From Faecalibacterium taiwanense (GTDB lineage: Bacteria; Bacillota; Clostridia; Oscillospirales; Ruminococcaceae): a stretch of DNA of 64,000 nt. Made by a program: the position numbers and the translations under genes. The DNA is taken from assembly GCF_036632915.2 (NCBI RefSeq), contig NZ_CP155552.1, forward strand, positions 1,984,001 to 2,048,000, written 5' to 3'. Below are positions 44,568-52,920 of the stretch, one piece after another. The notes under the pieces are model-generated. The model had not been told where the DNA came from, made no database searches, and saw only the letters and a list, made by a program, of their open reading frames with translations. How positions within the stretch are numbered: position 1 is the first letter of the stretch; each line of letters starts with the position of its first letter.

Positions 44568-44602
44568 GAGGGAGAGTTTGCCAAAAATCCTCCCTCTTTT
44601 TT
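44568..44602 (+). terminator. Terminator after the MATE gene
   Basis: GAGGGAG pairs with CTCCCTC, then TTTTTT. Confidence 0.7.
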
Positions 44603-44613
44603 GTGCATTTTAT

Positions 44614-44642
44614 TTGACAGTACGCAAAAACTGCGGTAAAAT
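44614..44642 (+). promoter_or_regulatory. Promoter of the alanine/Na symporter gene
   Basis: TTGACA (44614-44619), a 17-bp spacer and TAAAAT (44637-44642). Confidence 0.75.
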
Positions 44643-44706
44643 AAGGTGTTTGTTTTCCGGCATTTCGGCTGGAAAAGCGCAATTTAACAGAGGATGTGGG
44701 AAAAAT

Positions 44707-46098
44707 ATGATCGAGACGATCACGGCCGTCAATCAGGCGGTCAACCAATTCATCTGGGGCGTGCCCGCCATGGTGTGCATCATCGGCGTAGGCCTGCTCC
44801 TGAGCGTTCGCACGGGCTTTTTGCAGATCCGCAAATTTCCCTACGCCATCAAGATCACCATTGGACGCATGTTCCGCAAAAAAGACGCTTCCGATGGCGC
44901 CATGACTCCCTTTCAGGCAGTGTGCACCGCGCTGGCCGGCACCGTGGGCACCGGCAACATTGCCGGTGTGGCAGGCGCGATCGCCATCGGCGGACCGGGT
45001 GCCGTGTTCTGGATGTGGTGTTCTGCCCTGCTTGGCATGTGCACCAAGTTTGCCGAGGTCACGCTGGCGGTGCACTACCGTGAGCGCAGCGAGGCGGGCG
45101 AATGGGTAGGCGGCCCCATGTACTACATTAAAAACGGCCTGAGCAAGCATTGGCAGTTTCTTGCTGCGCTGTATTCCCTGTTTGGCGTGCTGACCGTGTT
45201 TGGCACCGGCAATGCCACACAGGTAAATACCATCGTTGCCGCTATCGATACCGCTCTGCTGGAGTACGGCGTGGTGGGCGGCGGTGCGCTTTCTACCCTG
45301 AACCTCGTGGTTGGCATCGCAGTGGCCATGCTGGTGGCCATGGTGCTGCTGGGCGGCATCAAGCGCATTGGCAGCGTGAGCGAAAAGCTGGTGCCCTTTA
45401 TGGCTCTGTTCTACATCGTGCTGTCCGTGGGCGTTATGGTGCTGAACTTTGAGCGCCTGCCCTATGTGTTCGAGTCCATCATTGCGGGTGCGTTCAACCC
45501 GGCAGCGTTCACCGGCGGCACCATCGGCAGCCTGTTCGTCAGTATGCAGAAGGGTGTGTCCCGCGGCATTTTCTCCAACGAGGCCGGCCTTGGCACCGGC
45601 TCCATTGCCCACGCCTGCGCCGACACCAAAAAGCCGGTCAAGCAAGGCATGTTCGGCATCTTTGAAGTGTTTGCCGATACCATCGTCATCTGCACCCTGA
45701 CTGCCATGGTCATTCTGTGCAGCGGTACCACCGTGAACTACGGCACCGCCGCCGGTGCAGAGCTGACCATCAGCGGCTTTACCACCACCTACGGCGGCTG
45801 GGCTTCCATCTTTACCGCCGTGGCCCTGTGCTGCTTTGCTTTTTCCACCATCATCGGCTGGGGCCTGTATGGTTCCCGGTTCCTGGTGTTCCTGTGCCGC
45901 AGCGATAAGGTGGCAAAGCCCTTCTTTCTGGTCTACTCCTTTGTGTCCATTCTGGGCGCAACGATGGATCTGGGCCTGCTGTGGAGCATTGCCGATACCT
46001 TCAACGGCCTGATGAGCATTCCGAACCTGCTCGCGTTGCTGCTGCTTTCCGGCACGGTGGTCAGGCTGACCAAAGAATTTTTTGCATCGGAGGGCTGA
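44707..46098 (+). CDS. Sodium:alanine (glycine) symporter family protein AgcS
   Basis: This 463-residue AGCS-family transporter has about 11 helices. Signatures include QAVCTALAGTVGTGNIAGVAGAIAIGGPGAVFWMW near residue 75 and GIFSNEAGLGTGSIAHA near residue 290. It takes up alanine or glycine with sodium. The ATG at 44707 is preferred: it starts at the first predicted helix and follows a promoter 65 bases upstream. The ORF extension to 44566 overlaps the previous terminator. Confidence 0.9.
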   Translation: MIETITAVNQAVNQFIWGVPAMVCIIGVGLLLSVRTGFLQIRKFPYAIKITIGRMFRKKDASDGAMTPFQAVCTALAGTVGTGNIAGVAGAIAIGGPGAVFWMWCSALLGMCTKFAEVTLAVHYRERSEAGEWVGGPMYYIKNGLSKHWQFLAALYSLFGVLTVFGTGNATQVNTIVAAIDTALLEYGVVGGGALSTLNLVVGIAVAMLVAMVLLGGIKRIGSVSEKLVPFMALFYIVLSVGVMVLNFERLPYVFESIIAGAFNPAAFTGGTIGSLFVSMQKGVSRGIFSNEAGLGTGSIAHACADTKKPVKQGMFGIFEVFADTIVICTLTAMVILCSGTTVNYGTAAGAELTISGFTTTYGGWASIFTAVALCCFAFSTIIGWGLYGSRFLVFLCRSDKVAKPFFLVYSFVSILGATMDLGLLWSIADTFNGLMSIPNLLALLLLSGTVVRLTKEFFASEG

Positions 46099-46112
46099 TT
46101 GCCCACAACAAA

Positions 46113-46252
46113 AAGAGGCTGCTGCAAGACAGCTCTCCAAAAACATTGTACGAAACCCGGAACTTTTTCAGGGCCAAAACGGCTCCAAAAGGTTCCGGGT
46201 CTTTGATTTTTCGCAATTTCCCCGCGCAGGCTGCTACCGCATTTTTTCAATC
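46113..46252. repeat. MITE-like repeat, diverged copy
   Basis: This segment aligns along its length with 51777-51927. Shared blocks are CTG(C/T)TGCAA, AGCTCTC, AACCCGGAAC, GGTTCCGGGT/GGCTCCGGGT, and GTTGCTA/GCTGCTACCGCATTTTT. The terminal inverted repeats have decayed. The inner CCCGGAAC/GTTCCGGG hairpin followed by T-rich sequence may serve as the symporter terminator. Confidence 0.6.
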
Positions 46253-46344
46253 CCCTTATTCTGCCCGCGTCCGGCTCTTTTCAACCCGGACAGTTCATGT
46301 TACAATATATATTAGAAAAAAAAAATGAATCGAGGGAATGAACC

Positions 46345-47301
46345 TTGGATTTTTATGGTACCATCGGCCCGGCCTGCGCACAGCCGGCGATCTTGCAGCA
46401 CATGGTGGAAGCCGGCATGACCGGCATCCGCATGAATCTTTCCCACGGGCCGCTAGCGGCGCACACCGACTGGCTGGCCATGATCCGAGCAGCCGGCATC
46501 CGCCAGCTGCTGATCGACCTGCAGGGGCCGGAACTGCGCATCGGCACGCTGGCAGAGCCTGTTGCTCTGGTTGAGGGCAGCTCTGTACGCCTTGGCGCAG
46601 ACGGCGTACCTTGCCCGGCAGCTCTGGTACAGGCGGCTGCGCCCGGGCAGCAGCTTCTGCTGGACGACGGCAAGCTTCTGGTGCAGGTCACACAGGCATT
46701 GCCGGAAGCCCTTGTGTGCACCGTGGTGCGCGGCGGCACCCTGCAGAGCCGCAAAAGCATTGCTGCACCGGGCCTTGCGGTGCCCTCGCCTACCCTGACG
46801 GAGGAAGACCTGCAGAACCTGAAAATTGCAAAGCAGTGCGGTGTTACCGGTGTGATGCTGCCTTTTGTGCGCGGCAAAGCAGATATTCTGGCCCTGCGCC
46901 ATGCGCTGGAAGAAGCCGGGGCTGCGGATATCCGTATCTTTGCCAAAATTGAAAACATGACCGGTGTGCGTGCCCTGCCGGAATTCATCCACCTTGTGGA
47001 TGAGGTGGTGATCGCCCGCGGAGACCTTGGCAATGCCATGCCGCTGTGGGAGCTGCCCCGCTGCCAGAAGCAGCTTTCCGCCGCCTGCCGGGCTGCAGGC
47101 GTGCCCTTTATGGTAGTGACCCAGATGCTGGACAGCATGTGCACCCGCGCCGTGCCCACCCGTGCCGAGGTGAGTGACATTTACAACGCCGTGCTGGACG
47201 GCGCGGCCAGCGTGATGCTGACCGGTGAGACTGCTGCCGGACAGTACCCGATGCAGGCCATGGAATATCTGGTGCGCACAGCGCAGACAGCCCTTGCCTG
47301 A
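46345..47301 (+). CDS. Pyruvate kinase-like protein, barrel domain only
   Basis: This 318-residue protein covers the (beta/alpha)8 and B domains of pyruvate kinase: TIGPACAQPAILQHMVEAGMTGIRMNLSHG, the catalytic Lys region IFAKIENMTGV, VIARGDLGNAM and VMLTGETAAGQYPM. The C-terminal allosteric domain is missing; full enzymes have 470-590 residues. The start is a TTG with GAGGGAA 7 bases upstream. It may be a divergent pyruvate kinase or a related enzyme with a different role. It directly precedes a PfkB-family kinase with its own promoter-like -10 (47352). Confidence 0.75.
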   Translation: MDFYGTIGPACAQPAILQHMVEAGMTGIRMNLSHGPLAAHTDWLAMIRAAGIRQLLIDLQGPELRIGTLAEPVALVEGSSVRLGADGVPCPAALVQAAAPGQQLLLDDGKLLVQVTQALPEALVCTVVRGGTLQSRKSIAAPGLAVPSPTLTEEDLQNLKIAKQCGVTGVMLPFVRGKADILALRHALEEAGAADIRIFAKIENMTGVRALPEFIHLVDEVVIARGDLGNAMPLWELPRCQKQLSAACRAAGVPFMVVTQMLDSMCTRAVPTRAEVSDIYNAVLDGAASVMLTGETAAGQYPMQAMEYLVRTAQTALA

Positions 47302-47395
47302 CCTTTGCGGAGTTTTTGCGCAAAAGGGATGGCGCATTGTGTCAGAATACGGTATAATAGACGTAAATATTTCTTGTTCAGAAAGGTTTTTTGCT

Positions 47396-48328
47396 ATGGG
47401 AATCGTTGTGCTCGGTGCTGTTTTTGTGGATATCAAAGGCTATCCCCTTTCCGCCTATATTCCGGGCGGGCGCAATGCCGGCCGCATTGAGCAGGTACAC
47501 GGCGGGGTGAGCCGCAATGTGGTGGAGGATATCGCCAATGTAGAGCTGCGCCCTACCTTTGTCAGTCTGGTGGACGACACCGGCATGGGACAGGATGTGA
47601 TCAACAAGCTGGAGAACCACAAGGTGAACACCAAGTACATCCAGCGCGTGCCGGACGGCATGGGCACCTGGCTGGCCATCTTTGACAACGACGGCGATGT
47701 GCATGCAGCCATTTCCAAGCGGCCGGACACCACTCCCCTCACCGGCCTTTTAAAGGAAAAGGGCGACGAGATCTTTGCCGACTGCGATGCCATTGCGCTG
47801 GAGCTGGATCTGGAAAAAGATACTGTAAAACAGGTGCTGCACTACGCCAAAAAGTACAACAAAAAGGTTTTTGCGGCCATTTCCAACATGAGTATTGCCA
47901 TGGAGCGCCGGGATTTCCTGCAGCAGATCGATTGCTTTGTGTGCAACCAGCAGGAAGCCGGGCTGCTGTTCTCCGATGATTACGGCCATCTGGCCCCGGA
48001 CGAGATGTGCAGGGTTCTGGCCGCCAATGTGCACAGCGCCAACATTCCCAGTATGGTGATCACCATGGGCGGTCAGGGTGCCGTATATGCCCGCGCCAAC
48101 GGCGAGTGCGGCGTGGTGCCTGCCAAGAAGGTGGATGTGATCGACACCACCGGCGCAGGCGATGCCTTCTTTGCCGGCACCACCATCGGCCTGACCTACG
48201 GCAAAACGCTGGCCGAGTCCTGCGAGATCGGCAGCCGGCTGGCCGCATCGGTCATCTGCATCACCGAGAACGTCTGCCCCCGCTTCCGCCCGCTGGAATT
48301 CGGGCTGAACATTCCGGTGGTGGATTAA
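47396..48328 (+). CDS. PfkB-family carbohydrate/nucleoside kinase
   Basis: This 310-residue ribokinase-fold enzyme has an N-terminal sugar-binding GGVSRNVVEDIANV (pattern GG.xxN.A) and the anion-hole signature DTTGAGDAFFAGTTIGL near residue 250, with the catalytic Asp. It phosphorylates a sugar or nucleoside whose identity cannot be read from sequence. The ATG at 47396 follows AGAAAGG. A TATAAT (47352-47357) lies 40 bases upstream. A strong terminator follows. Confidence 0.82.
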   Translation: MGIVVLGAVFVDIKGYPLSAYIPGGRNAGRIEQVHGGVSRNVVEDIANVELRPTFVSLVDDTGMGQDVINKLENHKVNTKYIQRVPDGMGTWLAIFDNDGDVHAAISKRPDTTPLTGLLKEKGDEIFADCDAIALELDLEKDTVKQVLHYAKKYNKKVFAAISNMSIAMERRDFLQQIDCFVCNQQEAGLLFSDDYGHLAPDEMCRVLAANVHSANIPSMVITMGGQGAVYARANGECGVVPAKKVDVIDTTGAGDAFFAGTTIGLTYGKTLAESCEIGSRLAASVICITENVCPRFRPLEFGLNIPVVD

Positions 48329-48338
48329 AGTAATATCA

Positions 48339-48377
48339 GAAAGCCGGGCAGACTGCGGTCTGCCCGGCTTTCTTTTT
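48339..48377. terminator. Terminator between PfkB kinase and pyrB
   Basis: GAAAGCCGGGCAGAC pairs with GTCTGCCCGGCTTTC around TGCG, then TTTTT. Confidence 0.88.
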
Positions 48378-48400
48378 AGGATTCGGGGAAGAGGTTTATA

Positions 48401-49354
48401 TCATGCTTCCAGCACCTTTTTGCCGGTAACTGGATCAGGGATATCAAGCAACGCCAGAATGATGGCCATGCGGATATACACACCATTGTGCACTTGATCA
48501 AAGTAGGCGGCACGCGGGTCGTCATCCACATCCTTTTTGATCTCGTCGATGCGGGGCAGCGGATGCAGCACCGGCATATCCTGCGGTGCCTTCTGCAGCA
48601 GCGCTTCGTCCAGCTGGTAGCAGCCTTTCAGGCGCAGGTATTCTTCCTCGTTGAAAAAGCGCTCCTGCTGGATACGAGTCATGTACAGCACATCCAGATG
48701 CGGCAGCTCGGCTTCAAGGTCAGCCGTTTCCTTATAGATCTGATGGGTCGGCTCCAGCGATTCATTCTTCACATACTGCGGCAGGCGCAGATCTTCCGGC
48801 GAGATGAACACGAACCGGTTGCCCTCAAACTGGCTCAGCGCAGCGGTCAGGGAGTGGACCGTGCGGCCAAACTTGAGGTCGCCGCAGAAGCCGATAGTCA
48901 AATGATCCAGCCGCCCCTTGCGCTGGCGGATCGTCATGAGGTCGATCATGGTCTGGCTGGGATGCGCGTGCCCACCGTCGCCTGCATTGATCACCGGCAC
49001 ACGTGCAGAAAGGGATGCCCGCAGCGGTGCGCCCTCTTTGGGGTGGCGCATGGCAATCACATCGGCGTAATTGCTCACCACGCGGGCGGTGTCCTCCACC
49101 GTCTCGCCCTTGCTGGCGGAAGAAAGCTGTGCCCCTGCAAAGCCCAGTGTCTTGCCGCCCAGCCGCAGCATGGCCGATTCAAACGAAAGGCGGGTGCGGG
49201 TGGAAGGCTCGTAGAACAGGGTGGCCAGAATGCGCCCATCGCACAGGTGGGCATAGGGTGCCGGGTCGGCCTCCATCCGGTCGGCAAGATCCAGAAGGGC
49301 CAGCTGCTCTTCCAGAGAAAAGCTGTTGGGCTCAATAAAGTGTCTCACAGCCAT
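48401..49354 (-). CDS. pyrB: Aspartate carbamoyltransferase catalytic chain
   Basis: This 317-residue enzyme makes N-carbamoyl-aspartate in pyrimidine synthesis. It shows the carbamoyl-phosphate motif FYEPSTRTRLSFE near residue 48, SSASKGETVEDT, and the HPSQTMIDLMT motif near residue 133. The start overlaps the last 10 bases of purA, so the purine and pyrimidine genes form one transcription unit. No pyrI regulatory chain is adjacent. Confidence 0.95.
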   Translation of the reverse strand: MAVRHFIEPNSFSLEEQLALLDLADRMEADPAPYAHLCDGRILATLFYEPSTRTRLSFESAMLRLGGKTLGFAGAQLSSASKGETVEDTARVVSNYADVIAMRHPKEGAPLRASLSARVPVINAGDGGHAHPSQTMIDLMTIRQRKGRLDHLTIGFCGDLKFGRTVHSLTAALSQFEGNRFVFISPEDLRLPQYVKNESLEPTHQIYKETADLEAELPHLDVLYMTRIQQERFFNEEEYLRLKGCYQLDEALLQKAPQDMPVLHPLPRIDEIKKDVDDDPRAAYFDQVHNGVYIRMAIILALLDIPDPVTGKKVLEA

Positions 49355-50646
49355 TCTCCTTTCAGCACGAACTTCTCGCGCTCGGCTCCGGTGGAGACGA
49401 ACTGGATCTCATGGCCCAGCTGCTTTTCCAGAAATTCCACGTAAGCCTTGGCCTCTTTGGGCAGCTCATCCCAGCTCTTGCAGCCGGAGATATCCTTGTT
49501 CCAGCCTGGCAGCATAGTGACCACCGGCTCTACACGGTCAAGGTCGGACAGCGGGTCGAAGCTGGGGACTTGCACGCCATCCAATGTGTAACCGGTGATC
49601 ACCGGGATCTCTTTCATGCTGCTGAGCACATCCAGCTTCGTCAGGGCGATCTTGTCCGCGCCCTGACAGGTGAGGCCGTAGCGGCTGGCCACACAGTCGA
49701 AGGGGCCGACACGGCGCGGACGGCCGGTGGCCGCACCATACTCGCCGCCTGCCTTGCGCAGCTGTTCATTCCAATCCTCGCTCATGGCGTTCTCGGCGGC
49801 AAAGGGGCCTGCACCCACGCAGGTGGAGTAGGCTTTCAGCACGCCCACCACATGGTCAAGACGGCAGTTCGGAATGCCTGCGCCCAGCGGCGCATAGGCT
49901 GCCAGCGTGTTGGAGCTGGAAGTGAACGGGAAGATACCGTAATCGATATCGCGCATGGCACCCAGCTGTGCTTCCAGCACGATGCGCTTGCCGCTGTCGT
50001 GAGCCTGCTTCAAAAATGCACCCACATCACAGATATACGGTGCAAACTGTCCGGCCTGCATCCGGCACCATTCCAGCAGAGCATCGTAGCTCATGGGTTC
50101 CTGATGATAGCAGCCACCCAGCTCCAGATTCTTGGATTCCAGGATCATGTGCAGGCGGTCCTGCACGCGCTTTTCATCCAGATGCAGCAGATCGCCCAGA
50201 CGCAGGGTCTTTTTGCGGTATTTGTCGCTGTAGGCGTAGGCAATGCCGCGGCGGGTAGAACCAAAGGCCGCACCCTTCTGGGCAAGGCGGTCCTCTTCCA
50301 AGCCGTCCTGCACCTTGTGCCACGGCATGGAGATGGTGGCCTTATCTGAAAGTTTCAGGTTTTCTGAGCCTACCTTTACGCCGCGCTCCTCAATGGCATC
50401 CATTTCTCCGGCCAGATGGTCGAGGTCGATCACCATGCCCGCACCTAGTACACAGACAACGTCCGGGTGCAGGATGCCGGAGGGCAGCAGGTTCAGGATG
50501 AACTTGCCCTGCTCCGTTACAACGGTGTGGCCGGCATTGTTGCCGCCCTGATAGCGGGCAACAACATCGGCATGTTCGGCTAACAGATCGATGACGCGGC
50601 CCTTGCCCTCATCGCCCCAATTGATACCAGTAACTGCGGTAAGCAT
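49345..50646 (-). CDS. purA: Adenylosuccinate synthetase
   Basis: This 433-residue GTP-dependent ligase converts IMP and aspartate to adenylosuccinate. Signatures are NWGDEGKGRVIDLLAE at the N-terminus, QGGNNAGHTVV, and the C-terminal GTP-binding region with LPGWNKDISGC and KAYVEFLEKQLG. It is the first gene of the purA-pyrB unit. Both products use aspartate, which may explain the pairing. Confidence 0.95.
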   Translation of the reverse strand: MLTAVTGINWGDEGKGRVIDLLAEHADVVARYQGGNNAGHTVVTEQGKFILNLLPSGILHPDVVCVLGAGMVIDLDHLAGEMDAIEERGVKVGSENLKLSDKATISMPWHKVQDGLEEDRLAQKGAAFGSTRRGIAYAYSDKYRKKTLRLGDLLHLDEKRVQDRLHMILESKNLELGGCYHQEPMSYDALLEWCRMQAGQFAPYICDVGAFLKQAHDSGKRIVLEAQLGAMRDIDYGIFPFTSSSNTLAAYAPLGAGIPNCRLDHVVGVLKAYSTCVGAGPFAAENAMSEDWNEQLRKAGGEYGAATGRPRRVGPFDCVASRYGLTCQGADKIALTKLDVLSSMKEIPVITGYTLDGVQVPSFDPLSDLDRVEPVVTMLPGWNKDISGCKSWDELPKEAKAYVEFLEKQLGHEIQFVSTGAEREKFVLKGEWL

Positions 50647-50747
50647 AACTTCTTATTTACCTTCTTTTTCGTTGTTTACAATAGCCTGTACCTTGGTAGG
50701 CAGACCATACTTTTGAATTCCCTCTTGCAATTTTTGATTGCGGTGTT

Positions 50748-50776
50748 ATTATACTAGCAAGCAGAGAATGTGTAAA
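50748..50776 (-). promoter_or_regulatory. Promoter of purA-pyrB
   Basis: On the minus strand TTTACA (50771-50776), a 17-bp spacer and TATAAT (50748-50753) with an upstream TAG extension. The leader to the purA start is about 95 nt and contains a 25-codon open frame described under findings. Confidence 0.7.
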
Positions 50777-50831
50777 AAGTATCCTGCACATGATCACGAT
50801 ACAAAATTGACATGAAAGAGGGCACGCCGCC

Positions 50832-51734
50832 ATGTATGTGGACTGGGAATATTACAAAATCTTTTATTATGTCGCGAAATATCAGAATTTCACCAAAGCC
50901 GCGCGGGTGCTGGGCAACAACCAGCCCAACATCACCCACTCGATGAACCGGCTGGAAAGCCAGCTGAATTGCGTGCTGTTCATCCGCTCCAACCGCGGCG
51001 TTACCCTTACCCCGGAGGGTGAACTGCTTTACTCCCGCATTGCATCTGCGGCGGTTCAGATCCAGGATGCAGAAGAAGAGCTGAGCGCCAGCGCCACGCT
51101 GGAACACGGTGCGATCAGCATCAGCGCTACCGAAACTGCGCTGAACATCTACCTTGCAGAAAAGCTGCGCGCCTTCCACACGGACTATCCCGGCATCCGC
51201 CTGCGCATCTCCAACCACTCCACGCCGCAGGCTTTGCAGGCCGTGAAAAACGGCGAGGTGGATTTTGCCATCATCACCACCCCTGCCGAGGTGGAAAGCG
51301 GCCTGAAAATGGTGGAGCTGAAGCCCTTTTATGAGGTGCTTGTGGGCGGCAGGACCTTTACTGCCCTTGCCAGCCAGAACCTTTCGCTGAAGGAGCTGAA
51401 CAATTATCCGCTGATCTCCCTGAGCGACGAAAGCATGACCCGCGCCTTTTACCGGCAGTTCTTTCTGGATCACGGTGCGGTGCTGAAGCCGGATACCGAG
51501 GCTGCCACCACCGACCAGATGCTGACCCTTGTCAAAAGTGAGCTGGGCATTGCGTTCCTGCCCCAGCCCATGGCACAGGATGCACTGGCCCGCGGTGAGA
51601 TCGTGCAGCTGCATCTGCAGGAGATCATCCCTCAGCGCTCCATCTGCCTTGTGTACGACCATCACCGCCCGCTGAACACGGCAGCCCGCAAGTTCCAGCA
51701 GATGCTGACCAAAGCGGCCCCCAAGCGCCCGTAA
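50832..51734 (+). CDS. LysR family transcriptional regulator
   Basis: This 300-residue regulator starts MYVDWEYYKIFYYVAKYQNF and has the LysR helix-turn-helix FTKAARVLGNNQPNITHSMNRLE. The effector domain follows from residue 90. It is divergent from purA across a 185-bp gap and may regulate that operon or an unlinked target. The effector is unknown. Confidence 0.85.
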   Translation: MYVDWEYYKIFYYVAKYQNFTKAARVLGNNQPNITHSMNRLESQLNCVLFIRSNRGVTLTPEGELLYSRIASAAVQIQDAEEELSASATLEHGAISISATETALNIYLAEKLRAFHTDYPGIRLRISNHSTPQALQAVKNGEVDFAIITTPAEVESGLKMVELKPFYEVLVGGRTFTALASQNLSLKELNNYPLISLSDESMTRAFYRQFFLDHGAVLKPDTEAATTDQMLTLVKSELGIAFLPQPMAQDALARGEIVQLHLQEIIPQRSICLVYDHHRPLNTAARKFQQMLTKAAPKRP

Positions 51735-51776
51735 CACAGATAACCGCCGGGCCTTTCCCTGCAAACTGATCTATAC

Positions 51777-51927
51777 GGGACTGTTGCAAAATAGCTCTCT
51801 GAAAAAACAATGCACAAAACCCGGAACCTTTTCACAGCCAAATCGGCTTAAAAAAGGCTCCGGGTTTTTGATTTTGTGCTATTTCTTTGTGCAAGTTGCT
51901 ATCGCATTTTTATTTTGCAACAGTCCC
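51777..51927. repeat. MITE-like element with perfect 17-bp terminal inverted repeats
   Basis: GGGACTGTTGCAAAATA at 51777-51793 is exactly inverted at 51911-51927. The 151-bp unit contains a CCCGGA/TCCGGG hairpin and no ORF. A diverged copy is at 46113-46252. It sits between the LysR gene and the convergent PNPOx gene. No flanking target duplication is evident. Confidence 0.75.
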
Positions 51928-51938
51928 CTGTTTTATTT

Positions 51939-52415
51939 TTACTTTTCCTGGATCTGTTTGCCGGTGAGGTGTTCAATGGTGATCTCGTAAAGCTGCACGG
52001 CCTTGATGTCCAGCGCAATTTCCTTTTCCACCTCTTCCTTGCCGGGGTAATACTTCATGCCAAGCTCCCGCACGCGGGCCTCGGTAGCAGCGGCATCGTC
52101 GATCAGATGGCAGCGGCCAAACACCACGGTGCTCTGCACATAAGGTGCCCAGTCGCCCGGCTCAAAGTGTTCGTTGCCGTAAACGGTAAAGCATACCTTA
52201 TCATTCTGTTTCAGCGCGTCCACCTTCTGGCCGGACTTTGCACCGTGGAAGTAGATTTTGTCGTGCTCCTGATCGTAGTAATAATTTACCGGGATCGCAA
52301 AGGGATAGCCGTTGTCGCCGTTCACTGCCAGCACGCCCCGCCGGGACTGCTGCAGCAGGTGCTTTGCAGCTTCTTCCGGGATGGCGCGGCTGGCTCTTCT
52401 CATGGGTCTGAACAT
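51939..52415 (-). CDS. Pyridoxamine 5'-phosphate oxidase-fold protein (NimA-like)
   Basis: This 158-residue flavin-binding split-barrel protein starts MFRPMRRASRAIPEEAAKHL and includes RRGVLAVNGDNGYPFAIPVNYYYD and YFHGAKSGQKVDAL. This resembles the nitroimidazole-resistance NimA group and related FMN/heme proteins. The function here is probably a flavin-dependent reductase or oxygen-sensing role. The start at 52415 has GGAGG 8 bases upstream. It follows the SseB gene on the same strand. Confidence 0.82.
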   Translation of the reverse strand: MFRPMRRASRAIPEEAAKHLLQQSRRGVLAVNGDNGYPFAIPVNYYYDQEHDKIYFHGAKSGQKVDALKQNDKVCFTVYGNEHFEPGDWAPYVQSTVVFGRCHLIDDAAATEARVRELGMKYYPGKEEVEKEIALDIKAVQLYEITIEHLTGKQIQEK

Positions 52416-52454
52416 TTTTGTTTCCTCCATGTATCGCAGGTTTGCGGTGCGCAC

Positions 52455-52868
52455 TCATGCACCCTTGATAATGCGGATGAGGGTCTTATCCAGCTGGATG
52501 GTGCGGTTCCACGGGTTCAGGATGATGCCGCTGATCTCCGGCACGGCAAGCGCTGCATCAAACAGCTTGTCTATATCCACAAGAAAGGTGGACTGCACCG
52601 GCTCGGCTCCCTTCAGTTCCTCGTCAAAGCTGGTGAATGCATACCACCAGCTTGCGCCATCGGCCGTCCGGATGGCCCGCAGCTGCATCTGTTCACTGCC
52701 CAAATTGGGCTCCACCGCCACGACAAGCTGGCCATGCTCCTTTATGCGCCGCCGGATCACGGTAAGGGTGTGGGCCAGCTGTTCCTGTGTGGGCTCCTGC
52801 TGCAGGGCGGCTACCGCCTGCTCGATCTTTTCGTTGCCGTTCAGGCCCTTGTCTCTGGGTTGATTCAT
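52455..52868 (-). CDS. SseB family protein
   Basis: This is a 137-residue soluble protein with the SseB N-terminal domain pattern, including WWYAFTSFDEELKGAE, STFLVDIDKLFDAALA and ISGIILNPWNRTIQLDK. The molecular role of the family outside type III secretion is not established. It lies 39 bases upstream of the PNPOx-fold gene and probably shares its transcript. Confidence 0.72.
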   Translation of the reverse strand: MNQPRDKGLNGNEKIEQAVAALQQEPTQEQLAHTLTVIRRRIKEHGQLVVAVEPNLGSEQMQLRAIRTADGASWWYAFTSFDEELKGAEPVQSTFLVDIDKLFDAALAVPEISGIILNPWNRTIQLDKTLIRIIKGA

Positions 52869-52920
52869 TGAGGTTGGTTCCTTTCTATTGTATTTTGGCA
52901 GAGGGAATAAGCGCAGCTCA

